Of a stretch of 20,588 nt of DNA, positions 9,014 to 16,032 are shown piece after piece (the first letter of the stretch is position 1; every line of letters begins with the position of its first letter). Origin of the DNA: Fibrobacteraceae bacterium (lineage in GTDB: Bacteria; Fibrobacterota; Fibrobacteria; Fibrobacterales; Fibrobacteraceae); contig JALNVO010000015.1 of NCBI GenBank assembly GCA_023231365.1, forward strand, positions 1 through 20,588. Direction: 5' to 3'. A model generated the notes under the pieces. The model did no database searches. It had not been told where the DNA came from and saw only the letters and a program-made list of their open reading frames with translations. A program made the translations under genes and the position numbers.

Positions 9014-9840
9014 ACAAAAGTCCTATATTGTGCAACTTTTTCTTCGTATTTTGAAGCAGAGAAAAAGAAATGATGCTTTCTAAACAAATAAAGCAAACCT
9101 TTTATATGTTCAACATTATGTCTACTAAATAATTTTTTCCGGGAAATTCTTTGCCAGCTATGGATAATCTTTGCATCGTAATCCTTGTAAACGCCATTGC
9201 CTTGTTCCCAACAGCAAAGGCAAAAATCAACATCCTCAGGAGCATAAAATATTTTTTCATCCAAGAGGCCCACATTATCAAGTAGACTTTTTTTAAAAAG
9301 CCAACAAGCAGACATTAAATATCCCACGGGCCTACAACCAACCTTTTCATATATATATAACTCCAAAGATTCTCCTTTCTTTTTCAAAGCCTTAATTGGA
9401 AGGACTTTGAATAGCTTAATCATCATAGTTGGAACTTTCCGACCTGAATTCTGTACAACACCATTCTCATCTTCCATAACCGGTCCAACAATGCCAACAT
9501 TCGGAAGCAAAAGGCGCGTCTTCATTGAAAGGAGGGCTTCATCATTTACGACAGTATCTGAGTCCAATATGCAGATAAAATCGGCATGAAACTTCAAACA
9601 TTTTTTCAATGCAATGTTTCTTGAAATTGTAGTTCCCATGTTTTTCCCAAAATAAGTCACATCTATACAATCATAAGAACGTTCATAATACTGAAGAATT
9701 GTTGCTGTCGAATCTGACGATCCATTATCAACAATAAAAATCAATGGCGTAAACAATTTCAAAGCACAAATTGAATTCAAGCACCTTTCAATAACACGCT
9801 CTGAATTCCATGTTAAAACGACAAAGCCTATTTTTTCCAT
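9010..9840 (-). CDS. Family 2 glycosyltransferase next to insertion-sequence remnant
   Basis: A 276-residue GT-A enzyme: FVVLTWNSE (6-14), FIVDNGSSDST (35-45), KNMGTTISRN (66-75), metal-binding ILDSDT (91-96, the DXD motif) and a late YAPEDVDF (199-206). This layout matches GT2 transferases that extend lipid-linked repeat units. A TTG start four codons upstream is in frame, but the ATG at 9840 is better: GGAAGA lies 4 bases before it. That ribosome site appears to belong to the end of an ISL3-type element, so the 5' boundary of this gene may have been reshaped by insertion. All N-terminal motifs are present, so the protein still looks complete. It is coupled to the pyruvyl transferase by an ATGA overlap. 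Confidence 0.9.
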   Translation of the reverse strand: MEKIGFVVLTWNSERVIERCLNSICALKLFTPLIFIVDNGSSDSTATILQYYERSYDCIDVTYFGKNMGTTISRNIALKKCLKFHADFICILDSDTVVNDEALLSMKTRLLLPNVGIVGPVMEDENGVVQNSGRKVPTMMIKLFKVLPIKALKKKGESLELYIYEKVGCRPVGYLMSACWLFKKSLLDNVGLLDEKIFYAPEDVDFCLCCWEQGNGVYKDYDAKIIHSWQRISRKKLFSRHNVEHIKGLLYLFRKHHFFFSASKYEEKVAQYRTFV

Positions 9841-9844
9841 CGAG

Positions 9845-9850
9845 TCTTCC
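9845..9850 (-). promoter_or_regulatory. Ribosome binding site lying in the putative ISL3 terminal repeat
   Basis: The minus strand reads GGAAGA, then CTCG, then ATG at 9840. The same bases are part of the plus-strand stretch GTCTTCCAACTATCGTGTGG, which I read as the end of an ISL3-family element. If so, the mobile element supplies the translation signal of the host glycosyltransferase. Confidence 0.5.
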
Positions 9851-9852
9851 AA

Positions 9853-10078
9853 CTATCGTGTGGGTAAAGCGGGGTAGAGGTCAAGTCCGCCGAAGTGGAA
9901 CATTATCGCGTTACGGAAGCGTCCGGCATTCCTGAACCCGCACGCCATCTTCTTCACTTTCTGGATCTTTGAGTTCATGCTTTCGGCCATTCCATTATCG
10001 ATGCCAAGCATGATTGAGTTCATGATTCCATAAAAAAGTCTTTTAAGCGATCTTGCAAGGTGTGGTGGTTCCCTTTTT
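9853..10078 (-). pseudogene. ISL3-family transposase, C-terminal fragment
   Basis: The frame ending in TAG at 9853 encodes about 75 residues that match the C-terminus of ISL3-family DDE transposases: GIDNGMAESMNSKIQKVKKM, then ACGFRNAGRFRNAIMFHFGG and LDLYP. The NG..E..N.KI..K..A.GFRN pattern is characteristic of this family and carries the last acidic catalytic residue. An open frame of 88 codons exists only because it reads into the neighbouring IS3 repeat, which supplies an accidental ATG at 10119. Full family members are about 400-550 residues, so most of the gene is missing and it cannot be active. Confidence 0.75.
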
Positions 10079-10112
10079 TGAACAGAAAAATTCAAAATCT
10101 TAGTTGAATTTT
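10079..10112. repeat. IS3 inverted repeat, left (orfB side)
   Basis: Plus strand reads TGAACAGAAAAA, eight unmatched bases, then CTTAGTTGAATTTT. It pairs with the opposite end at 11340-11374, with one base deleted and the central eight bases divergent. Confidence 0.85.
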
Positions 10113-10115
10113 TTG

Positions 10116-10955
10116 TCATGCAGCGCCTTCAATGAAAGCACGTTTGAAATATATATCCGAAGGTGCGTTACCGTCAAGAGAAGAATGTTCGCGTCTGTCG
10201 TTATAAAACGTGAAATATCTTTCGAGGCCAGCCTTGCACTCCTTCACCGATTGATAACCACGGATATACACATCTTCATATTTTACAGTCCGCCATAGAC
10301 GTTCCACGAAGATGTTATCAAAGGCGCGGCCTTTGCCATCCATGCTGAGGCGAGTCGGCGAGTTTTCAAAAATATCTGTGAAGTCTTTCGATGTGTATTG
10401 GCATCCCTGATCTGTGTTGAATATCTCCGGCCAACCATATTTGTCAAGGGATTCCCGGACGGCATCAACGCAGAACTGCGCATTAAGAGTCGTTGAAAGT
10501 TTCCAGGATAGGACGCAACGGCTGTACCAGTCAATTACTGCGGTCAGATAGACAAAGCCACCCTTCAGGCGGATATAAGTGATGTCCGTACTCCACACCT
10601 GATTCACACGAGTCATGGCTACATCATGAAGCAAGTACGGATGCTTTAGATGTTGCTCGTCCGGGATGGACAGGTGTTTCTTTGGAAAAACGGCATTGAT
10701 GCCTAGCTTCCGCATGATGCTCCTTACCAATTTCCGGCCTACTTTTATGCCGTATTTATTGTAAAGTGCGGACAGCATCCGTCGCTGGCCACGGGTCGGA
10801 TCTTCCGTATAAAGTTCGTCAATTTCATTTATCAGATCACGTTTCTTTTGCGAAATGACGGGCCTATGATAAAAGTTACTGCGACTTATCCCGAGCACGG
10901 CACACTGGCGAATAACCGGCATCCTGTCGTCTTTTGAAATGAGTGACTTTTTCAA
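10116..10955 (-). CDS. IS3-family transposase OrfB (DDE integrase domain)
   Basis: The 279-codon catalytic part of the IS3 transposase. After an HTH_21-like N-terminal stretch (GQRRMLSALYNKYG, 56-69) comes the rve integrase core with D124 (WSTDITYI), D182 (NTDQGCQY) and E218 (FVERLWRTVKYED). D182 and E218 are separated by exactly 35 residues, the DD(35)E pattern. The frame opens at a TTG with no ribosome site, 4 bases inside the end of orfA and in the -1 frame. It is therefore most likely made as an OrfAB fusion by -1 slippage on the nine-A run upstream, not from its own start. The C-terminal YNDRREHSSL is intact. Confidence 0.93.
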   Translation of the reverse strand: MKKSLISKDDRMPVIRQCAVLGISRSNFYHRPVISQKKRDLINEIDELYTEDPTRGQRRMLSALYNKYGIKVGRKLVRSIMRKLGINAVFPKKHLSIPDEQHLKHPYLLHDVAMTRVNQVWSTDITYIRLKGGFVYLTAVIDWYSRCVLSWKLSTTLNAQFCVDAVRESLDKYGWPEIFNTDQGCQYTSKDFTDIFENSPTRLSMDGKGRAFDNIFVERLWRTVKYEDVYIRGYQSVKECKAGLERYFTFYNDRREHSSLDGNAPSDIYFKRAFIEGAA

Positions 10956-11308
10956 ATCAAGCCCAACTTCTTGCAGTTTTTTTTTAAGAATTCGAGATCC
11001 ATGTCTTTTTCACCGATACGCTTGTGGAGCTCGTCCCGTTCTGCGCGGAGCTTCTCGATTTCGTGTAATTCATTTTTAGGTCCGCCAAACACCATGCTCG
11101 CGTTCTTGACGAACTGATTCTTCCATTGACTTATCTGGTTCGGGTGGAGATCATATCTGGCTGCGAGCTCGTTGAGCGTCCGTTCTTCTTTCAGGGCCTC
11201 CAGGACCACTTTTGTTTTGAAATCGTCATCGAGTACTCTGCGGCATCTGCGCGATGTCTCGTTAATGCCCGCCTTGCTGCTTGCTGGTTTATCGGTTCTG
11301 TCTGTCAT
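10952..11308 (-). CDS. IS3-family OrfA (helix-turn-helix DNA-binding subunit)
   Basis: A 118-residue protein that binds the terminal repeats and provides the N-terminus of the OrfAB transposase. The helix-turn-helix lies at about residues 30-70 (TKVVLEALKEERTLNELAAR, then YDLHPNQISQWKNQF). A leucine-zipper-like coiled coil follows (LHEIEKLRAERDELHKRIGE), the usual oligomerisation segment. The ATG at 11308 has GAGGAAAAG upstream. Near the end, FLKKN is coded by a run of nine A, the frameshift site. Length is normal for IS3 OrfA. Confidence 0.92.
   Translation of the reverse strand: MTDRTDKPASSKAGINETSRRCRRVLDDDFKTKVVLEALKEERTLNELAARYDLHPNQISQWKNQFVKNASMVFGGPKNELHEIEKLRAERDELHKRIGEKDMDLEFLKKNCKKLGLI
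10977..10985 (-). promoter_or_regulatory. Programmed -1 frameshift site of the IS3 element
   Basis: The minus strand carries nine consecutive A (TTA AAA AAA AAC in orfA frame). Slipping back one base gives FLKKKLQEVGLDLKK and joins orfA to orfB, which lies in the -1 frame and has no ATG start. Poly-A slippery sites are the established control of transposase synthesis in IS3 elements. Confidence 0.75.
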
Positions 11309-11339
11309 TTTCTTTTCCTCTGTTGTTGAATTTAGCTTT

Positions 11340-11374
11340 AAAATTCAACTAAGAAAAAGCCTTTTTCTGTCTCA
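11340..11374. repeat. IS3 inverted repeat, right (orfA side)
   Basis: Read on the minus strand from 11374: TGAGACAGAAAAA, eight unmatched bases, then CTTAGTTGAATTTT. It is the partner of 10079-10112 and lies about 30 bases upstream of the orfA start, where IS3 promoters usually sit. Confidence 0.85.
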
Positions 11375-11387
11375 AATTTTGAAGCCA

Positions 11388-12503
11388 CTATACACGACTT
11401 TCATTTTTAAAAACATAAGCCCGAATAATATATTTTGAATAATAGCTATAATAAATAATCCAGTATCGGAAAAATAAAATTCCAGAAATGACAATTGAGA
11501 CCAATAAAATTCTTGATCCTCGCAGATCATGAATCTGAATCAGGGTTAAAATTTTATACCAGTGATAGCTAGCAATTATCATAGCCAACATAAAAAGCGC
11601 ACAGCTATAATTACGTAAACATCCATACAAATTCAACCAATTTGTCAATTTAGCATCAATTTTAGGATCCTGTGCAAGTGAAATACTAGCCATCCAATAA
11701 GCATCCGAATTATAAGAGTTGGCATTAACATTATGTTGTTCGTTCATTTCACTAATAAATTTATTAGCAATTTCTTTGTCTACTCTGCTATCTGTAGAAA
11801 CAAATTTTCGAATGGGAAAAAAGATGCATCTGCTAAGAAAATTTACAGAAATAGCCATTAGAAAAAGAATTTTCCCATTTATAAATTCACGTAGGTTTTT
11901 CAAAATCTTTTTCTCTGATCGCACGGCAACTTCAGCATCTATCGTTCTTAATCGAAATCGAATAACAGTGAGCAATAAAAATATGAGAACAACAAAAACT
12001 ACCACAGCACAGTGAGCCAAAAATTTCTCAAAGTCCTCTATATTTAAAATTCTTGGCTGTAATGACTCGTAAAAATCACTTTGCCAAAACTTCAAATAGA
12101 CTTCAAAAATTCCCGGCATAATAGCCAATATAAATAGAATGACAAGAGCTAAAAGATACGTTGCGCGAATTTCTGGTTTAGGTTTAAATCCAGTACCTAA
12201 TATATATTGTAACGGGTAACCAATAATATTTCGAATCAATATTCTATCATAAATTATGTGACTTATCGAACCTATAATATGGCCAAAAAAGTAAACCACA
12301 GCGAAAGCAAAAAACATATAAAAAATAGAGCCCCCTACGCTTATATTTTTTATATCACATTTATCCCAATACATAACCCAAGATAGATGCGCATATCGAG
12401 ACCATCCATAAAAAGAAAGCGTAAAAATCAATCCAGGCAGCAGATATCCAAAAAAATCATTTGCACTAAATGGCATTGTTTGTTTCATTTCTGTTGAACT
12501 CAT
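11388..12503 (-). CDS. Membrane protein of unknown function
   Basis: A 371-residue protein I cannot assign. It opens with NDFFGYLLPGLIF (15-27), an LPG-containing first membrane segment, then has membrane segments near 57-80 (with FGHIIGSISHII), 115-135, 165-183 and 210-228, a polar cytoplasmic-looking stretch of about 70 residues (230-298, including DAYWMASISLAQDPKID), and two more at about 300-318 and 331-352. It has no polymerase, flippase or acyltransferase motif. It ends 13 bases before the IS3 element and starts 57 bases after the GT-B-like gene, so it is in operon order but not overlapped. Very AT-rich. It could be a second polymerase-like or export factor, or unrelated cargo brought with the insertion sequences. 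Confidence 0.7.
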   Translation of the reverse strand: MSSTEMKQTMPFSANDFFGYLLPGLIFTLSFYGWSRYAHLSWVMYWDKCDIKNISVGGSIFYMFFAFAVVYFFGHIIGSISHIIYDRILIRNIIGYPLQYILGTGFKPKPEIRATYLLALVILFILAIMPGIFEVYLKFWQSDFYESLQPRILNIEDFEKFLAHCAVVVFVVLIFLLLTVIRFRLRTIDAEVAVRSEKKILKNLREFINGKILFLMAISVNFLSRCIFFPIRKFVSTDSRVDKEIANKFISEMNEQHNVNANSYNSDAYWMASISLAQDPKIDAKLTNWLNLYGCLRNYSCALFMLAMIIASYHWYKILTLIQIHDLRGSRILLVSIVISGILFFRYWIIYYSYYSKYIIRAYVFKNESRV

Positions 12504-12560
12504 ATATAAAGTCTCATTTTAATTTTACTGTACATCTAACATAACATTATGTTCAATAAG

Positions 12561-13514
12561 CTACAACCAGAAGTCATTCACTTCATCTATAAACTTTAAA
12601 ATATTTTGATTGTTTCCCTCATCAAAGTTCAATTGGTTCAATTTCATCATACGAGTCCTTTCTGCAAAATTAATTTCTTCATCTGTGTCACCATAAGCGA
12701 CACCATATCCCATTTCGCCTTCACTTAAATAATCACGCTTTTCTTTTCCTTTCTCTAAAACACAAACAGGAATACAGCCACACGCAACTGCAATTGAAGT
12801 ATAAAATGTTTGCATATCATAAAAATAGCATTTCGAACATTCATTAAATGTCTTTACTTTATCTTCTTCACTCAATTCATCTATTATTGGGCCATCAAAT
12901 TTTTTCGGGACATCATCTCGCTTACGTCCCTTTCGAATACAATAACAAATTCCAGTTCGCTGTTTTGAATTGTAGTTTTTATACAATTCTTTATCAAAAA
13001 AATTTAAATTCAACATTTTTTCTTCAGGATTACACCTTCTGTCATTAAAAATTTTTCGATAGCAAAAAAACAAGTCATTGCTTCCAAAAGCATTTTTCCC
13101 AGAATATTTATTATAATAAAGAAACCATCTTACAACTTTATTGGCTTTTAATGGATTTCCAAACACAATTTCCGGATAAACAACTATTGTTTTTGATAAA
13201 ATAATCGGGAAATATCGTCTTGGTAATTTTTGGAAATGATAGGAGCTTCTTTCTCTTAATGGCTTAATTCTACAGCGCGCTTTTTCCGGCAAAATTTTCA
13301 GCAAAATCTGTTTCTCTATATCTAAGATTGTAAATAAAGCCCATTTAGTCCAAAAGAGCAAAAGCTCTTTCTTTGTTGAATTATAAATATAACGAGGAAC
13401 AATAAACATTTCAGCCCGAATTCCTCTTTTGTTTAATAGATGGCATAATAGATGTAGCACCAATGGCCCACCATGATGAGGAAGCTCAGAAACTATAATA
13501 AAATGTTTTTGCAT
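12561..13514 (-). CDS. Probable GT-B-like glycosyltransferase
   Basis: A 317-residue soluble protein. The N-terminal ELPHHGGPLVLHLLCHLL (10-27) is the glycine-rich loop after the first strand seen in many GT-B enzymes. YPEIVFGNPLKANKVVRWFL (113-132) and NDLFFCYRKIF lie in the middle. The C-terminal CYFYDMQTFYTSIAVACGCIP segment (about 231-251) matches the donor-site pattern of GT-B proteins (cDxxT..s..Aa.cGcipv). It has no DXD-type GT-A motif and no membrane segment. It starts on TAATG, overlapping the flippase stop by one base, so it is translationally coupled to wzx. The assignment is by pattern and context only; no specific family or donor can be named. Confidence 0.6.
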   Translation of the reverse strand: MQKHFIIVSELPHHGGPLVLHLLCHLLNKRGIRAEMFIVPRYIYNSTKKELLLFWTKWALFTILDIEKQILLKILPEKARCRIKPLRERSSYHFQKLPRRYFPIILSKTIVVYPEIVFGNPLKANKVVRWFLYYNKYSGKNAFGSNDLFFCYRKIFNDRRCNPEEKMLNLNFFDKELYKNYNSKQRTGICYCIRKGRKRDDVPKKFDGPIIDELSEEDKVKTFNECSKCYFYDMQTFYTSIAVACGCIPVCVLEKGKEKRDYLSEGEMGYGVAYGDTDEEINFAERTRMMKLNQLNFDEGNNQNILKFIDEVNDFWL

Positions 13515-14956
13515 TACTTTTTTAACCTACAAATTATTTTTAACAAATCTTTGTATTCCGAAGATTGAAGTAAAGAAGACATTCCCAAAAACATCGTAGA
13601 TCCAACAAAAACACCACACCCCATCTGGAGCCACTTGTTGTGGAATATATTCACTAAAACAAGAACTATTCCCCACATGCTAAAACTAGTAAAAAATGTT
13701 GACATCAAATCTTTCATTTGTACAAAGAAGCCCACATTTATAAGTTTTCCAGTGTAATAGGTATTGATAAAGAGGCAAAAGAGTGAGCTGACTATTTGCC
13801 CAAAGCACATTACAACAAGGCCAAAGGGAACCGTAGCCACCAGGAATACGATCCCGACCAGCTTCTTTATTATTTCAATTTTTAGAAAGAGATCACTCCG
13901 CCCTTTCACCTGGAGCAGATTCAAGTTTATCGCGTGTATGGGGTACCACATCATAGCGAAGCAAATGATTTGCAAATATATTGCGCAGCCGGCCCATTTT
14001 TCGCCAAGGACTATGCGAATAAAAGGATTCGCGGTGGCGGAAAGCCCAAGCATCAAGGGGAATATCACGAAAGCGGACATTCTAAGTAGCTGTCGGTAGT
14101 TGTTGCGCAGGCGTTCGTCCTCGTTCTGCATTTTGCTGAGTACCGGGAAGGTAACCCGCTGAAGGACTCCTGTCAAGTTAGATGACGGAAAATTCGCAAA
14201 TTGTTGGGCTCGGGAATAAAGCCCCAATTGGATTGGAGAAAAAACTTTTCCTATTACAATCGGGTAAACATTATCCCATACGGAGGCTAATAATCCTGAT
14301 GCCAAGAGCTTAGAACCAAAACCGAATAGATATTTAAACGATTCCTTAGAAAATTTTTCTGTAGGATGCCAGCGGACAATGATCCAAAAGAGGCCTGTCC
14401 GCAACGTTTCTTTTGTCACCTGCTGAATGGCGAGAGCCCATACACCGTAGCCATTCAGCGCGAAATAGATGCCGATGCAACCGGAGAACACGGCCGTAGC
14501 AACGGAAACCATCGCCTGCCGTCTGAAGTCGATTTTTATTGAAAGTTCCGCCTGCTGCACAATTGCGAGCGAGGTCAAAATCACGCTTACGCCGGTTACA
14601 CGAAGGAGTGGCGTAAGAACAGGCATTCCGTAAAAGGCAGATGCCAGCGGGGCGACTAAGAAAAGGACTCCATAGGCGACTAGCCCGACGACAACATTGA
14701 AATAAAAGGCAGTGGACTTGTCCTTTTCGGTGAGATCCGGCTTGCGAATCAATGCGCTCGAAAATCCACTGTTTATGAATACATTGCTTACCGCAATGAA
14801 TATGGTGAGGAGCGCGATAGTTCCATAGTCTTGCGGGGTAAGGAGCCTCGCGAGGAGTATGGAAAAGACAAAGGTTATGCCAAGTGACGCGAAGTTGTCT
14901 ATTGATGACCAGGCAAGGCCTTTTACTGTTTTTTCCTTTAGGGATTCTTGCGGCAC
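13514..14956 (-). CDS. wzx: Wzx-type repeat-unit flippase (polysaccharide transporter, PST/MOP family)
   Basis: A 480-residue protein with about 12-14 membrane segments. It opens KEKTVKGLAWSSIDNFASLG (8-27) and continues FVFSILLARLLTPQDYGTIA (30-49), the signature of the WzxC/TuaB-like branch of the MOP superfamily. It would flip the finished lipid-linked repeat unit across the inner membrane. The start is a GTG at 14956, because no ATG is available before the conserved N-terminus and GGAAAA lies 5-6 bases ahead. It overlaps the acyltransferase 3' part by 19 bases. Its 5' third is visibly more GC-rich than its last third, suggesting recombination inside the gene. Confidence 0.93.
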   Translation of the reverse strand: MPQESLKEKTVKGLAWSSIDNFASLGITFVFSILLARLLTPQDYGTIALLTIFIAVSNVFINSGFSSALIRKPDLTEKDKSTAFYFNVVVGLVAYGVLFLVAPLASAFYGMPVLTPLLRVTGVSVILTSLAIVQQAELSIKIDFRRQAMVSVATAVFSGCIGIYFALNGYGVWALAIQQVTKETLRTGLFWIIVRWHPTEKFSKESFKYLFGFGSKLLASGLLASVWDNVYPIVIGKVFSPIQLGLYSRAQQFANFPSSNLTGVLQRVTFPVLSKMQNEDERLRNNYRQLLRMSAFVIFPLMLGLSATANPFIRIVLGEKWAGCAIYLQIICFAMMWYPIHAINLNLLQVKGRSDLFLKIEIIKKLVGIVFLVATVPFGLVVMCFGQIVSSLFCLFINTYYTGKLINVGFFVQMKDLMSTFFTSFSMWGIVLVLVNIFHNKWLQMGCGVFVGSTMFLGMSSLLQSSEYKDLLKIICRLKK

Positions 14957-15393
14957 TGAATTTTCCGATTAACAAACTGCATATACGGTTTTTCGATAAA
15001 CTTTATGCGCAAAAAGTCAATAAAAGAGCAAACAGAGAATATTGCTACTACTGAGCAGATGGCATAAAGCGGCATATAATCAGCGTTATAATGTCCGACA
15101 CAATCAACGAAGTCTCGCCAAAGCCAAGTACGCATGGCATCTGAATTTGCATGAATCAATAAGACGCCAAAGGTTGTTGCTGCAATGGCATTTATAACCT
15201 TGCTCTGTGGAATATGAATATTCTTGAAAAACATAAAGGACGAGAAACCAACGGCAAGTGCCAAAACTTTATTGGAATCAGCCACCAGAAAATAAGGCAT
15301 CGGAGGCTTGTTTACAATGGCAGGAAGCCAAATCAATATAGGGATACTGATCACAACAAAGACAAGACTTATAATGGTTACCCCCCCCCCCAT
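14938..15393 (-). CDS. Membrane acyltransferase, C-terminal part (out of frame in this sequence)
   Basis: An open frame of 151 codons continuing the acyltransferase-3 protein from the next entry. It has four to five membrane segments, including IISLVFVVISIPILIWLPAI, VLALAVGFSSFMFF, TTFGVLLIHANSD and a last one ending IKFIEKPYMQFVNRK. The FGVLLIHANSD stretch and the final helix are what one expects in the C-terminal half of this family. The ATG at 15393 is formed by the edge of the G tract and has no ribosome site, so independent translation is unlikely. With 12 (or 9) G instead of 11 it reads directly on from the N-terminal part, giving 363 residues, a normal family length. Confidence 0.85.
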   Translation of the reverse strand: MGGGVTIISLVFVVISIPILIWLPAIVNKPPMPYFLVADSNKVLALAVGFSSFMFFKNIHIPQSKVINAIAATTFGVLLIHANSDAMRTWLWRDFVDCVGHYNADYMPLYAICSVVAIFSVCSFIDFLRIKFIEKPYMQFVNRKIQCRKNP

Positions 15394-16028
15394 ATTTTTG
15401 CGCTTTTAAAGATAGGCCGGGAATACAAACGCACGTAAGACGATATAACATAAAGAACACAGAACCAGGTTACATAGTTGAACACAACATAAAATTTGGG
15501 GATAGATCCCAAGAGCGTAAATGGAACAATAAGAAGAACCAACAGATTCCGATGCTGTTTTTGCGTTAGATTACGAATTAGGATATTCAGAAAGGGGATG
15601 CAGAGAAAAAAGATCAAGAAACAACCGACGAAGTTCTGCGCTATGGATGTGATCGGGAGAACGAGCTGTGCAAGGCTGATTGCCCCCACGGCCTGATACC
15701 CAGCAAAAGTCAGCAAAACGAAGATGATAATCTTGTAGAAATACACCTGAGAAATCAGCTTGATGAATTTTTGCGCAGTGATTTCCTTTTTGCACATGAA
15801 ATAGCCGGTAATCAGCACAAAGCAATTGATGCCTATTTTGCCCCAAGCGCCCATGATCAGAAGAAACAGGGATCTCCAGCTCAAGGGATCCGCAAAGATA
15901 GGCCCATCCGGAGCGGTAAGCCCTGAGTTCACCACAAAATGGTGGCACACTATCGCAAACATCGCAATAATGCGAAAAAGTTCGAGATTGGAGGAACGCC
16001 CTTTTTGTGGCATTTGGACTTGAATCAT
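15378..16028 (-). CDS. Membrane acyltransferase (acyltransferase 3 family), N-terminal part, phase-off
   Basis: A 216-codon frame for the first six or so membrane segments of an integral-membrane acyltransferase (OafA/WecH/ExoZ type) that transfers acetyl or another acyl group to polysaccharide sugars. The family motif R-X10-H is present: R19 and H30 in LELFRIIAMFAIVCHH. It is followed by NCFVLITGYFM. The frame ends WGGG-stop directly after 11 G. Alone it lacks the C-terminal helices and should be inactive. It starts 4 bases after the ketoacyl synthase stop; the ribosome site is weak, and a second ATG at 16013 is possible. One extra G restores the whole protein, so I read this as a phase-variable gene caught off, or an assembly error in the tract. 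Confidence 0.88.
   Translation of the reverse strand: MIQVQMPQKGRSSNLELFRIIAMFAIVCHHFVVNSGLTAPDGPIFADPLSWRSLFLLIMGAWGKIGINCFVLITGYFMCKKEITAQKFIKLISQVYFYKIIIFVLLTFAGYQAVGAISLAQLVLPITSIAQNFVGCFLIFFLCIPFLNILIRNLTQKQHRNLLVLLIVPFTLLGSIPKFYVVFNYVTWFCVLYVISSYVRLYSRPIFKSAKIWGGG
15381..15391 (-). repeat. Poly-G tract of 11 inside the acyltransferase gene
   Basis: Eleven C on the plus strand (G11 on the coding strand). Eleven G gives WGGG-stop. Twelve or nine G fuses both halves into 363 residues. Ten G enters a third frame that stops about 100 bases later (around 15278). This is the layout of slipped-strand contingency genes. Confidence 0.9.
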
Positions 16029-16032
16029 ATAT

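Larger units (their letters stand above)
9842..10078 (-). mobile_element. ISL3-family element remnant (3' end only)
   Basis: About 237 bases remain of an ISL3-type insertion sequence: the last codons of its transposase and the adjoining terminal repeat (plus strand from about 9842, GAGTCTTCCAACTATCGTGT). The 5' part of the transposase is absent, and I find no second copy of the terminal repeat on the far side of the IS3 element. The remnant stops exactly where the IS3 element begins. Insertion of IS3 with loss of the rest of ISL3 is the simplest reading. The outer boundary is approximate because ISL3 ends were recognised by resemblance, not by a paired repeat. Confidence 0.6.
10079..11374 (-). 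mobile_element. Complete IS3-family insertion sequence
   Basis: A 1296-bp element with orfA and orfB in the same direction as the operon, bounded by imperfect inverted repeats that start TGA(G)ACAGAAAAA and share an inner CTTAGTTGAATTTT block. Size, TG...CA ends, HTH-type orfA, DD35E orfB and a poly-A frameshift site are all typical of IS3 (IS150/IS3-like) elements. Target duplication is uncertain: with TG ends no repeat is seen, but if the ends are extended to TTTGA a 3-bp TTT repeat flanks it. It lies 13 bases after the stop of the membrane-protein gene and against the ISL3 remnant. Both genes look intact, so it may be mobile. Confidence 0.9.

Noticed and set aside
10074..11379. A clear target-site duplication for the IS3 element
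   Set aside because: A TTT repeat appears only if the ends are moved two bases outward within T/A runs, so it is not reliable.
14346..14975. A 209-codon minus-strand ORF overlapping the start of wzx
   Set aside because: Same-strand shadow in another frame; the wzx frame has the conserved membrane transporter sequence.
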